This document shows, one piece after another, positions 25,172 through 33,907 of a DNA stretch of 64,000 bases. Under the pieces are notes generated by a model that was given only the letters and a program-made list of their open reading frames with translations, was not told the origin of the DNA and searched no databases. Position numbers and translations under genes: made by a program. Source of the stretch: Mycolicibacterium mageritense (lineage in GTDB: Bacteria > Actinomycetota > Actinomycetes > Mycobacteriales > Mycobacteriaceae); NCBI RefSeq assembly GCF_010727475.1, contig NZ_AP022567.1:3968001-4032000 (forward strand). Reading direction: 5' to 3'. The stretch's first letter is position 1, and each line of letters starts with the position of its first letter.

Positions 25172-25863
25172 CCTCGATCCCCGAAGCAGACCCCCAACGA
25201 AGAAAGGACGGACCATTGGACGCCACCACGATCCCCCCGGCTCCGGTCACGACAACAATCCGTGTCGAGATCGCCCACGATGCCACGCCCATCGTCCGAC
25301 TGCTCGGCCGGACCCTGCGTGACGCCGTCCGCACCGGACACGCCCCCGACGTGCTCGGACACGGCGCCGGGACGGTAGCGGTCCGCTCCCACGACACCCC
25401 GCAGGCCGCGACCGTGACATTCTCCGACGGTGCCGTGACGGTGACCGGTGGCGTGTTCGCACCGACCGATGCCACGGTGGTCGTCGATCTCGACGCGCGC
25501 CTGGCGACCGTCAGCACCGAAGGCGACGCCGACCTGGCCGACAGGCTGTCGACCGCCCTGCGACCCCCGCTGCCGTCGTGGCAGGAGGCGGCCACCCGAT
25601 TCTGGGACCTGACCCGCGGCATCCGCGGCATCCCGGACGTCCTCGTGGCGGTGGCCGATGGCCCCGGCGGCCCGGAAGAGGCCCGGTTCGGCGCCGGCCC
25701 CACCTGCTACCGCATGGTCGCCACGCCCGACGTGCTGACCGGTGTGTTCACCGGTTCCGACTATCTCCTCTCCGCTCTGGACCGCGGCCTGCGGGTTCAG
25801 GGCACGCTCTCACAGCTCTCGGTCATGACGGCCGCCTCGTGGAAGGTTCGATTCGATGTCTGA
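25168..25863 (+). CDS. SCP2-like domain protein of unknown function
   Basis: ATG 25168 overlaps the permease stop (ATGA) and gives 231 aa, but TTG 25216 has the better ribosome site (AGAAAGGA at 25201-25208) and may be the true start. The C-terminal part has the alternating strands of the sterol-carrier-protein-2 fold (AATVTFSDGAVTVTGGVF, ATVVVDLDARLATVS, GVFTGSDYLLSALDRGLRVQ, GTLSQLSVM). No catalytic residues. Its place in the operon suggests it binds a hydrophobic intermediate or acts with the downstream glutamine-synthetase-like enzyme. Assignment tentative. Confidence 0.65.
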   Translation: MTSIPEADPQRRKDGPLDATTIPPAPVTTTIRVEIAHDATPIVRLLGRTLRDAVRTGHAPDVLGHGAGTVAVRSHDTPQAATVTFSDGAVTVTGGVFAPTDATVVVDLDARLATVSTEGDADLADRLSTALRPPLPSWQEAATRFWDLTRGIRGIPDVLVAVADGPGGPEEARFGAGPTCYRMVATPDVLTGVFTGSDYLLSALDRGLRVQGTLSQLSVMTAASWKVRFDV

Positions 25864-27208
25864 GCTCACCCTGCCCAGAATGGCCACCAAGGCGATCCGG
25901 GTGGAGGCCACCAATCACGACGGCAGCTTCATGGGTAAGAACGTCACTCCTGCGAAGTTCGCGTCCGGCAAGGATTCGGGGTTCGCCTTCGCCGACATCC
26001 TCTTCGCGATCGACATGGGCACCGACTTCGTTTTCGGCGACGCCTTCCCCGACTGGCGCGGCAACCTGTACGACATCGCGCTGGTCCCGGACATGAGCAC
26101 GCTCGTGGAGTGGAAGCCCGGGATGGACTCCGTGATCGGTGACTTCTGGATGAGGGACGGCCGGCCACTACCAATCTGTCCGCGCAACATGGTGCGCCGC
26201 CTCGCCGACCGGCTCAGCGCACTCGGATACAGCGCCACCGTGGCGGTGGAAATCGAGACGACCCTGTTCGAGGAATCCATCCAGGAAGCGCGGGCACGCG
26301 GCTACCGCGACCTCACCCCGCTCGGTGGGGACACCGGGTCCGCCTACAACCTCGCGCGGTCCAAGGACTGGATCGACTACATGGAGGCCGTCACCGACCG
26401 GCTCGACTCGCTCGGCATCACCTGGGAGGCGTGGACCGACGAGGCCGCTCCCGGTCAGACCGAGTTGAACATCGCACCCGCCGACCCGGTGGCGCTCGCC
26501 GACGCCTGGGTACGAACCAAGCAGGTCATGCGCGAGGTCGCGTACGAACAGGGCCGATCGGTCACCTTCATGGCGAAACCGACCGCCGGATTCGGGCAGG
26601 GCGCGCACGTCAACCTGTCGCTGCAGCGGGACGGCGTGAACCAGTTCTTCTGCCCCGACGGGCCGTCCGAGGTCATGCTGCAGGCCATCGGCGGGCTGAT
26701 GGCCACCATGGCCGGCAACGCGTTGCTGGCGATGCCGCAGATCACCTCGTACCGGCGCCTCGTCGACATCTCGGGGCCACCGACCACCATGAGCTGGGGC
26801 GTCAACAACAAGACCGCGGCGTTGCGGGCGATCGTCGGCCATCCCAAGTATTCGCGCCTGGAGTATCGGGTGCCGGGTTCGGATGTCAATCCGTACTACG
26901 CGCTGGCCGGCGTCCTTGCCGGGGTCCTCGCCGGGCTCGAGCGCGGGCTGACGGCCCCGCCGCCGTGCGATGACATGGCGTGGTCCCTGCCCGACGACAC
27001 CGGGGTCGCGCGGATCCCCGACACGATGACGAAGGCCATCGCAGCTCTCGACGCCGACCCGCTGCTGCGCGAATACCTGGGTGACGAGTTCGTCGAATTC
27101 TGGGTGGCGTCGCGCCGGTGGGAGTGGATGCAGTTCCACACCAAGGGCGGCGACCCGTATACCGAACTCTCCGCGTGGGAGTCCCATCGCTACTTCGAGT
27201 TCACATGA
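25856..27208 (+). CDS. Glutamine synthetase-family ligase (probable gamma-glutamylamine synthetase, PuuA-like)
   Basis: A 450-aa type III/PuuA-like glutamine synthetase. Metal-site glutamates are visible in VEIETTLFEE (E132, E134), DEAAPGQTELNIAP follows, and a variant nucleotide loop GFGQGAHVNLSL replaces the usual G-x-G-MHVH. The substrate-end region has NNKTAALRAIVG and RLEYRVPGSDVNPYYALAGV. Family members ligate glutamate to amines through the gamma-carboxyl with ATP. Here it would protect or activate an amine for later oxidation. Overlaps the upstream gene by 8 nt and the downstream glutamyl hydrolase by 4 nt, supporting a gamma-glutamylation shuttle. Confidence 0.85.
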   Translation: MSELTLPRMATKAIRVEATNHDGSFMGKNVTPAKFASGKDSGFAFADILFAIDMGTDFVFGDAFPDWRGNLYDIALVPDMSTLVEWKPGMDSVIGDFWMRDGRPLPICPRNMVRRLADRLSALGYSATVAVEIETTLFEESIQEARARGYRDLTPLGGDTGSAYNLARSKDWIDYMEAVTDRLDSLGITWEAWTDEAAPGQTELNIAPADPVALADAWVRTKQVMREVAYEQGRSVTFMAKPTAGFGQGAHVNLSLQRDGVNQFFCPDGPSEVMLQAIGGLMATMAGNALLAMPQITSYRRLVDISGPPTTMSWGVNNKTAALRAIVGHPKYSRLEYRVPGSDVNPYYALAGVLAGVLAGLERGLTAPPPCDDMAWSLPDDTGVARIPDTMTKAIAALDADPLLREYLGDEFVEFWVASRRWEWMQFHTKGGDPYTELSAWESHRYFEFT

Positions 27209-27966
27209 GTCGCAAACCGCTGATCGGGATCACGGGCCGCCGATTCCAGCTGGGGCTGATCGCCGGGATGGACGAACGGTACGGAGGCGAGTCCATGGAC
27301 TCCTTCATGTCCGCGTTCGCGACGCGCATCGCGAGGGCCGGCGGCGTGCCCGTGCACCTGCCCTACGACGCCGATCCGGCCGACGCTTGCCAGTGGCTGT
27401 CCGGGGTGGTGGTGACCGGCGGGCAGGACGTGCATCCGGCACGGTGGGGCGGCGACACCACCGTGGTCCGCGACGTCGACCCCCGGCTTAATCCGAACGC
27501 GCATGACACCGAACGCGATGAGTACGAATTCACCCTGACCCGCACCGCGATTGATCACGGTATCCCGTTGCTGAGCGTGTGCCGCGGCCTGCAGGTCCTC
27601 AACACCGCGCTCGGCGGGACCCTCGTCGCGGATCTGCCGCCCGGGCCGATACCGCACCTGTCGCCGCGGGCCGCGCCCACCGACGGGGACGCCGCCCATG
27701 TGGTGGTGTTCGAGCCTGGGTCGACGGCCGCGCGGATCTTCGGCGACAGCGCAGTCACCAACTCGTGGCACCACCAGGCCGTTGACCAGTGCGCCACGGG
27801 GCTCATCGTTACCGGCCGCACCTCTGACGGGGTGGTCGAGGCGGTAGAGGCGCCCGATGCGCCGATCCTCGGGGTGCAGTGGCACCCCGAGTGGATGGAA
27901 CGCGACGACCCGGCATTGACCTGGCTCGTCGACGAATCGAGAAAACAGCTGGAGGCCGCCAAATGA
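27205..27966 (+). CDS. Class I glutamine amidotransferase-like gamma-glutamyl hydrolase (PuuD-like)
   Basis: A 253-aa peptidase C26-type protein from ATG 27205 in an ATGA overlap. Motifs: PLIGITGRRFQLG, GVVVTGGQDVHPARWGG, catalytic Cys126 in LLSVCRGLQVLNTALGG, and the His-Glu pair in LGVQWHPEWM. PuuD removes glutamate from gamma-glutamyl-GABA in the putrescine pathway. Paired with the upstream PuuA-like enzyme it would release glutamate from the processed gamma-glutamyl product (inference). Confidence 0.88.
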   Translation: MSRKPLIGITGRRFQLGLIAGMDERYGGESMDSFMSAFATRIARAGGVPVHLPYDADPADACQWLSGVVVTGGQDVHPARWGGDTTVVRDVDPRLNPNAHDTERDEYEFTLTRTAIDHGIPLLSVCRGLQVLNTALGGTLVADLPPGPIPHLSPRAAPTDGDAAHVVVFEPGSTAARIFGDSAVTNSWHHQAVDQCATGLIVTGRTSDGVVEAVEAPDAPILGVQWHPEWMERDDPALTWLVDESRKQLEAAK

Positions 27967-30347
27967 CCATCGACACCACACATAGGGCACCGGGGCGACC
28001 CGCCGTCGCCGCCGACGAGATCGGGGCCGTGCCGCGGGTGCGCACCGTCACCGGCCTGCTCGCCGACGGCGCCGCCCGCACACCGGACGCCGAGCTGCTG
28101 CGTTTCGGCGAGCAGTCGTGGACCTATGCGCAGGCTGACGCGTCGTCGTCGCGGCTCGCGCACCGACTGATCGCGACGGCGGGCGTGGCCCCAGGCGACC
28201 GGGTCGCGATCATGCTGCCCAACGTCGCGGGCTGGCCGCTGACATGGCTGGCGGTGCTCAAAGCGGGCGCCGTCGCGGTGCCCGTCAACTCGGCGTACCG
28301 CGCGGCCGATCTGCAGTTCGTGCTGCAGGATTCGGGCGCCCGTGTGATCGTCACCGACGCTGATCACAGCCCCCTGGTACGTGAGGTGATCGCCGCAGTT
28401 CCCGGCCTCGCCGACGTGACGATCATCGATATCGCCGACAGCGATGCAGGGTTCCCCGCGACCGCCCCCGAGGTCGTGATCGGTCCCGACACCCTCGCCA
28501 ACCTGCAGTACACCTCGGGCACCACCGGGTTCCCGAAGGCGTGCATGCTGACCCACGATTACTGGACCAGAATCGCGTGGACCTGCGCCGCGGCCGCCGG
28601 ACTCGGCCCCGACGACGTGCTGCTCACCGCCCAGCCCTTCTCCTACATGGACCCGCAGTGGAACACGGTGCTCGCCCTCACCACCGGTGCTGCACTGGTG
28701 GTGCTGCCGCGGTTCTCGGCATCGGGCTTCATGACAGACGTGCGCCGGCACGGTGTGACGTTCTGCTACGTGCTCGGGTCGATGCCGACGCTGCTGTTCA
28801 AGCAGCCGCCCGGCCCTGACGACCGGGACAACCGGCTGCGCGCCGTGTTCTGCTCAGCCATCCCGGTGGCGCTGCACGCCCAGCTCGAGGAACGCTGGGG
28901 CGCGCCCTGGCGTGAGCTCTACGGAATGACCGAGAGCGGCATCGACATGATCAGCCCGCTCGCCGACACCGCGGCCGTGGGCAGCGGAACTCTCGGGCAT
29001 CCCATGCCCACCAAGCAAATCCGGATCGTGGACGCCGACGGCGCCGACGTTCCCGCCGGCACGCCCGGCGAGCTCATCGTGTCCGGCGCACCGATGATGC
29101 TGGGCTACTGGAACCGGCCCGACGAGACAGCGCGGGCCCTGCACGGCGGGCGGCTGCACACCGGCGACCTGGCCGTCGCCGACGACCGCGGCGACATCCG
29201 CCTGGTGGGCCGCATCAAGGACATGGTGCGCCGCGGCGGCGAGAACGTCGCCGCCGCGGAGGTGGAGGCCGCACTCGAACGCGACGACGCCGTGGTCGCG
29301 TCCGCAGTGGTGGCCGAACCCGACGAGATACTCGGCGAGGAAGTCAAAGCATTCCTGCAACTCGCGGCCGGCCTGCCGGCCGACCGGGCGACGGCCGAGG
29401 CGATCGCCGAAAGGGTCTCGGGGCAGCTCGCGCGGTTCAAAGTGCCGCGGTACATCGAATTCGTCGCCGACTTCCCCCGCACACCGTCCGAGCGGGTGTC
29501 CAAGCCCGCACTGAAGGCGCGGGCCGCCGAATCCCCCGGCACCGTCTTCGACCTGCGCGAACCGGTCCCGGCCCAGACGGGTGCGGCTGAGCACGTGGTC
29601 GTCGACATGGTCCGCGACGTCGCCGTCATCACTCTGCGGCGCCCGGCGAAACTCAACGCGCTGACCATCGAGATGCGGCGGCGGTTGGCCGCGCTCATCC
29701 GCGAGTACGGCACCGGTGAGCGGGCCCGCGGCATCGTGCTCACGGGCACGGGGCGCGCGTTCAGCGCCGGCGAGGACCTCGCCGCACCGCCGACCACCTT
29801 CGACGAGATGCGCGACACCTTCGAGACCTTCCACGACATCACCCGAGCGATCCTGCAGACCCGGGTACCCGTGGTCGCGGCGATCAACGGCATCGCCGTC
29901 GGCGGCGCCTCGGAGATCACGATGTGCTGCGATGCCCGCCTCGGCACGCCGGCGACCACCTATTTCCAACCGGAGAATGGACGCGGCCTCACGATCTCCA
30001 ACGCCTCGAGCGTGCTGCTCCCGCGGATCGTGCGCAATCACGCGATGCGGATGGTGCTGGGCTCCGAACGCATCGACGCCAACGAGGCGCTGCGCATCGG
30101 ACTGCTCGACGAGATCGTCGACCAATCCGATTTGCTGGACCGAGCCGTCAGCACCGTCCTGGCCTGGACGCCGGAAGGCGTCAACAACACCGCTCTGCAC
30201 CTGGCGCTGCTGCGTCCGCCGCTCAAGGAGATCGAACACGCCTTCGCGCTCGAGGACGCCGCCGCCGACGAATCGTGGAACAGCGGGGCGTTCAGCGCCG
30301 GCATCGCCGGGTTCTGGAGCTCCAAAACCTCTGGAGGACAACGATGA
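27963..30347 (+). CDS. Fusion of an acyl-CoA synthetase (AMP-dependent) with an enoyl-CoA hydratase/isomerase
   Basis: A 794-aa two-domain enzyme, ATG 27963 (ATGA overlap). Domain 1 (about 25-530) is an ANL ligase: P-loop YTSGTTGFPK at 183-192, ELYGMTESGIDM, HTGDLAVADDRGDIRLVGRI and RRGGENVAAAEVEAAL; the usual late catalytic Lys region reads PSERVSKPALK. Domain 2 (about 541-794) is a crotonase with oxyanion-hole segments TGTGRAFSAGEDLA and NGIAVGGASEITMCCDARLG. Both hydratase-type glutamates are conserved (GGASEI and FQPENG, about 650 and 671). It could activate an acid to its CoA thioester and hydrate the enoyl-CoA formed after one dehydrogenation. Confidence 0.9.
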   Translation: MTIDTTHRAPGRPAVAADEIGAVPRVRTVTGLLADGAARTPDAELLRFGEQSWTYAQADASSSRLAHRLIATAGVAPGDRVAIMLPNVAGWPLTWLAVLKAGAVAVPVNSAYRAADLQFVLQDSGARVIVTDADHSPLVREVIAAVPGLADVTIIDIADSDAGFPATAPEVVIGPDTLANLQYTSGTTGFPKACMLTHDYWTRIAWTCAAAAGLGPDDVLLTAQPFSYMDPQWNTVLALTTGAALVVLPRFSASGFMTDVRRHGVTFCYVLGSMPTLLFKQPPGPDDRDNRLRAVFCSAIPVALHAQLEERWGAPWRELYGMTESGIDMISPLADTAAVGSGTLGHPMPTKQIRIVDADGADVPAGTPGELIVSGAPMMLGYWNRPDETARALHGGRLHTGDLAVADDRGDIRLVGRIKDMVRRGGENVAAAEVEAALERDDAVVASAVVAEPDEILGEEVKAFLQLAAGLPADRATAEAIAERVSGQLARFKVPRYIEFVADFPRTPSERVSKPALKARAAESPGTVFDLREPVPAQTGAAEHVVVDMVRDVAVITLRRPAKLNALTIEMRRRLAALIREYGTGERARGIVLTGTGRAFSAGEDLAAPPTTFDEMRDTFETFHDITRAILQTRVPVVAAINGIAVGGASEITMCCDARLGTPATTYFQPENGRGLTISNASSVLLPRIVRNHAMRMVLGSERIDANEALRIGLLDEIVDQSDLLDRAVSTVLAWTPEGVNNTALHLALLRPPLKEIEHAFALEDAAADESWNSGAFSAGIAGFWSSKTSGGQR

Positions 30348-31465
30348 TCACCACCCGCGCGGCCGTACTCACGACAGTGGGTGAGCCGCTGCACCTGACC
30401 GACATCGTCGTCGACGATCCCGAGCAGCACGAGGTCCGGATCGCCGTCACGCACGTCGGGCTGTGCCACAGCGACCTGCATTACATGACCGGTACCGTCG
30501 ACACCGAGCTGCCGGTGGTGGTCGGGCACGAGGTGGCGGGCATCGTCGAATCCGTCGGCTCGGCCGTCACCGGCCTATGCCCCGGGGATCTGGTGACCGG
30601 GGTCCTCACCCCGTCATGCGGCCAGTGCGCCAACTGCAACGCCGGCCGCTCCACACAGTGCCAGCGCCAAGACGAGATCCGTCGTCGCACCCGCCCCGCG
30701 TACGCCCTGCCCGACGGCACCCCGCTGGCTCGCCTGGGCGATATCGGTGCGTTCTCCGAGCACATCCTGCTGCGTGCGAACGCCGCGGTGAAACTGCCCG
30801 ACGACGTGCCCACCCGGGTGGGCTGCCTGCTGTCCTGCTGTGTCGTGACCGGTGTCGGCGCGGTGTTCCGCGGCGCACAGGTGCGGCCCGGGTCCACGGC
30901 GGCGGTAATCGGCTGCGGCGGTGTCGGCTCGGCGATCATCCAGGGCGCGCGGCTCGCCGGCGCATCGGCAATCGTCGCCATCGACCTCGACGAGGCCCGG
31001 CTGAAAGCCGCACGTCGCTACGGCGCCACCCACACGGTGAACGCCGCCGAGGACGTCCCCGCGACGGTACGCGAGCTGCTCGGCGACGGCGTCGACTATG
31101 CCTTCGAGGCCGTCGGCTCCGCCCGGACCGCTGCCACCGCACTTGCCGTCACGCGCCCGACCGGCACCGCCTGCCTCGTGGGCATCGCCCCCGACGGCAC
31201 GCAACTCGCGCTGCCCGCGTCCGACTTCTTCTTCAGCGAGAAGCGCCTCATCGGCTCCTACATGGGTTCCGGACAGGCGCGGGAGGACATCACCCAATTC
31301 GCCCGGCTCTATCAACAAGGTCGACTGCTCCTCGACGAAATGGTCACCGAAGTCATCGACTTCGAGCAGATGAACGAAGGCTTCGAGGCGATGAAATCCG
31401 GTGACGTGACCCGCATCGTCGTCGCCATGCCCAACCGTTCCAAGACCGCGGAGATGACCCGATGA
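30344..31465 (+). CDS. Zinc-dependent alcohol dehydrogenase (class III-like MDR)
   Basis: A 373-aa medium-chain dehydrogenase, ATG 30344 with GGAGG at 30332-30336. Catalytic zinc ligands Cys in GLCHSDLHY and His in VGHEVAGIV; structural zinc Cys cluster in PSCGQCANCNAGRSTQC; NAD-binding IGCGGVGSAIIQGARLAG followed by IDLDEARL (Asp, so NAD rather than NADP). In the proposed pathway it oxidises the hydroxyacid released by the hydrolase to an oxoacid. The stop overlaps the aldehyde dehydrogenase start by 4 nt. Confidence 0.92.
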   Translation: MITTRAAVLTTVGEPLHLTDIVVDDPEQHEVRIAVTHVGLCHSDLHYMTGTVDTELPVVVGHEVAGIVESVGSAVTGLCPGDLVTGVLTPSCGQCANCNAGRSTQCQRQDEIRRRTRPAYALPDGTPLARLGDIGAFSEHILLRANAAVKLPDDVPTRVGCLLSCCVVTGVGAVFRGAQVRPGSTAAVIGCGGVGSAIIQGARLAGASAIVAIDLDEARLKAARRYGATHTVNAAEDVPATVRELLGDGVDYAFEAVGSARTAATALAVTRPTGTACLVGIAPDGTQLALPASDFFFSEKRLIGSYMGSGQAREDITQFARLYQQGRLLLDEMVTEVIDFEQMNEGFEAMKSGDVTRIVVAMPNRSKTAEMTR

Positions 31466-32925
31466 CGACCACGATCACGGCACTCGCCCAGCCCCGCAGT
31501 TACATCGCCGGCGAATGGGTCGACTGCGACGCACTCGACGCGTGGAACATCGACCCGAACACGGGCGAGCCGGTGCACCGCATGATGACCACCACGACCA
31601 CCGACCTGGAGCGGGCACTCCAGCACGCTCAGCGTGCGTACGACGCCGCGGACTTCACCTCAGAAGAATTCCGGCTCGAACGCGCCGACGCACTCGAGCG
31701 CGCCGCGACCAAGGTCGAAGACCGGCTCGAGGAAATCGCCCGCACCGACGCGATCACCAGCGGCACCGCGATCACCTCAACCCGCAAGCTCGCTGCCTTC
31801 CTCCCGCCCCGGATCCGCGCCGCGGCGGCCGAGGCCCGCAGAATCCCCCGTGTCACCGCGCTGGCCGCCGGCGGCCGCGACGTGCGTTTGCACCGGGTGC
31901 CGTGGGGACCTGCCGCCATCCTCACCCCGTGGAACGGTCCCAGCTTCATCCCCGCGGCGAAGATCGCCAGCGCGATCGCCGCAGGCTGCCCGGTGCTGCT
32001 CAAGCCGTCCGAGCACGCGCCGGCCAGCGCCCAGGTGATCGCCGAATGCTTCGTCGACGCCGGCTTACCCGACGGTGCACTCCAACTCGTGCACGGCACC
32101 GGCGGCATCGGCGCTGCACTCACGGCCGACCGCCGGGTGCAGGTTGTCTCCTTCACCGGCGGACCGGGCGCGGGCCGGGCCATCGCCCGCGCGGCGGCTG
32201 AGGATTTCAAGGTTCTGCAGCTCGAGCTCGGGGGCAACAACCCCGTACTGGTGCTCGACGACGCCGATCTCGACGTCACTGCCGACGGCATCCTCGCCGG
32301 CATGACGACGCTGAACGGGCAGTGGTGTGAGGGCCCCGGAAAGGTCCTGGCACCGCACCGGCTGGTGCAGCCCCTGCGGCAAGCGCTGATCGAGCGCATC
32401 ACGCGATTGCGGATCGGGCATTCACTCGACGAGGGCACCGACATCGGACCGATCTCGAACGAGCCGCATTACCGGACCCTGCTCCAGCGGATCGACGACC
32501 TGCGCGGGCTCGGCGCCGAGATCGACCAGCCGGGCGAGCTCCCCGGCCTCGCGGGCTACTTTCTGTCGCCGACCATCGCCACCGGCTCCGACCCCGACCG
32601 CACGACCGCCGAGCTGTTCGGCCCGGTTATCTCACTGCACGGCGTCGGTTCGGACGAGGAGGCCCTGCACGCCGCCAACGCGCACCCGTCGGGCCTGGAC
32701 GCCTACGTCTTCGGAACCGACACCGACCGCGCCATCGCCGTCGGGGCCCGGATCAAGTCCGGTGAAGTGCGGGTCAACGGCGCCAAACTCGCCGACCTCG
32801 GCGACGGTTCCGCCCAAAGCTTCTGGGGCCGGTCCGGCATCGGCGGACACGGGCCCGCGGAATCGGTGCGGGTGTTTTGCGGCGAGCGCGTCGTCGGGGT
32901 CGACTCACCCGACCTGCCGCTGTAA
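31462..32925 (+). CDS. Aldehyde dehydrogenase family protein
   Basis: A 487-aa NAD(P)-dependent dehydrogenase. Visible motifs: PWGPAAILTPWNGPSFIPAA, LKPSEHAPASAQ, the general-base Glu255 in LQLELGGNNPVLV and the nucleophile Cys289 in NGQWCEGPGKVL. The active-site neighbourhood (WCEGPGK) differs from the common GQ-x-C-x-A pattern, suggesting an unusual substrate. The C-terminal FWGRSGIGGHGPAESVRVF is close to family type. Likely converts the oxoacid or aldehyde of the pathway to a (di)acid for the CoA ligase. Confidence 0.91.
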   Translation: MTTTITALAQPRSYIAGEWVDCDALDAWNIDPNTGEPVHRMMTTTTTDLERALQHAQRAYDAADFTSEEFRLERADALERAATKVEDRLEEIARTDAITSGTAITSTRKLAAFLPPRIRAAAAEARRIPRVTALAAGGRDVRLHRVPWGPAAILTPWNGPSFIPAAKIASAIAAGCPVLLKPSEHAPASAQVIAECFVDAGLPDGALQLVHGTGGIGAALTADRRVQVVSFTGGPGAGRAIARAAAEDFKVLQLELGGNNPVLVLDDADLDVTADGILAGMTTLNGQWCEGPGKVLAPHRLVQPLRQALIERITRLRIGHSLDEGTDIGPISNEPHYRTLLQRIDDLRGLGAEIDQPGELPGLAGYFLSPTIATGSDPDRTTAELFGPVISLHGVGSDEEALHAANAHPSGLDAYVFGTDTDRAIAVGARIKSGEVRVNGAKLADLGDGSAQSFWGRSGIGGHGPAESVRVFCGERVVGVDSPDLPL

Positions 32926-32953
32926 CGCACACCAACCAACACCGGAGAAAACC

Positions 32954-33832
32954 ATGGCCTTGACCACCTCACACGACGTCGCAGTGCTGGGCTGCGGCTT
33001 GATGGGATCAGCACTCGCGCAGGCGCTCGCCCGCGGCGGCAAATCCGTCGCCGTCTGGAACCGCACGCACCAGAAGGCAGAAGCCTTGGCAGACAACGCG
33101 ATAACGCCCATTCAGGAAATCGGTGAGGCCGTCCGCTCCGCGCCGCTCGTCGTCGTCTGCCTGGCCACGTACGACAACGCGCTCGCCGCCCTCGGGCCGG
33201 CGTCCGACCTGACGGGCACGACCCTCGTCAACGTGGGCAGCGCCGCCCCCGCAGACGTCGAAGCCTTCGGGGCCTGGGCCGGCGAGCGCGGCGCCAGATA
33301 TCTGGACGGGTCCATTCTCGGGTACCCCGAACAGATCGGCACCGAGGCCGCGGCGATCCTCTATTCCGGATCCGACGGCGCGTGGGCCGACCACAGCGAG
33401 AGCCTGCAACTGCTGACCCCCATGTCCGTATGGGTATCCCCTGACATCAAGATCGCCAGTGTTCTGAACGTGGGACTGGTGGGCATGTTCCTGGTCCCGG
33501 CCGTCAGCGCCTTTGTGGAAGCAACGACCTACATGCGCGGACAGGGGGTCGATCAGGCCGTTCTCGAAGCACTCACGCCTGCCACGTTCGTGACCGTCCA
33601 GAGTGAGACCGCTCGGGTCGCGTCCGCCATAGCCGGCGGCGATTTCACCACCGATCAAGCAACCATCGCCACCTATGCCCAAGCCCTCGACGGTGCCATT
33701 GATGTGATGACGGAACTCGGACTGACACCCCGGGTGTTCGCCGCCGCTATCGAGAATCTGAACGCCGCAGTCGACGCCGGACTGGGCGACCTCGGCTTCG
33801 CCGCACAGACGAAGATCATCGCCACCTTGTGA
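32954..33832 (+). CDS. NADPH-dependent imine reductase-like protein (beta-HAD fold)
   Basis: A 292-aa protein from ATG 32954 with GGAG at 32943-32946. The N-terminal Rossmann motif is LGCGLMGSALAQAL (GxGxxG at 13-18) and AVWNRTHQKA follows, with Arg37 as in NADPH-binding imine reductases. The signature RGARYLDGSILGYPEQIGTE and AILYSGSDG is that of IREDs (family type YLDG...P..IG.PEA.ILYSG). The C-terminal helical dimerisation domain is of normal length. It may reduce a cyclic imine formed by spontaneous ring closure of an aminoaldehyde, or may be a related beta-hydroxyacid dehydrogenase. Last gene of the operon. Confidence 0.82.
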   Translation: MALTTSHDVAVLGCGLMGSALAQALARGGKSVAVWNRTHQKAEALADNAITPIQEIGEAVRSAPLVVVCLATYDNALAALGPASDLTGTTLVNVGSAAPADVEAFGAWAGERGARYLDGSILGYPEQIGTEAAAILYSGSDGAWADHSESLQLLTPMSVWVSPDIKIASVLNVGLVGMFLVPAVSAFVEATTYMRGQGVDQAVLEALTPATFVTVQSETARVASAIAGGDFTTDQATIATYAQALDGAIDVMTELGLTPRVFAAAIENLNAAVDAGLGDLGFAAQTKIIATL

Positions 33833-33869
33833 GCAAGCCTGCACAGATACCTCGCCGCGAGCACTGGCT

Positions 33870-33907
33870 GCGACTGAGGTCCGGCGGCATCGCCAGACCT
33901 CAGTCGC
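33870..33907. terminator. Strong hairpin between convergent operon end and pucR-type gene
   Basis: Perfect 12-bp stem GCGACTGAGGTC / GACCTCAGTCGC with a 14-nt loop. The right arm overlaps the stop codon of the minus-strand regulator. Probably terminates both the catabolic operon and the regulator transcript. Confidence 0.7.
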
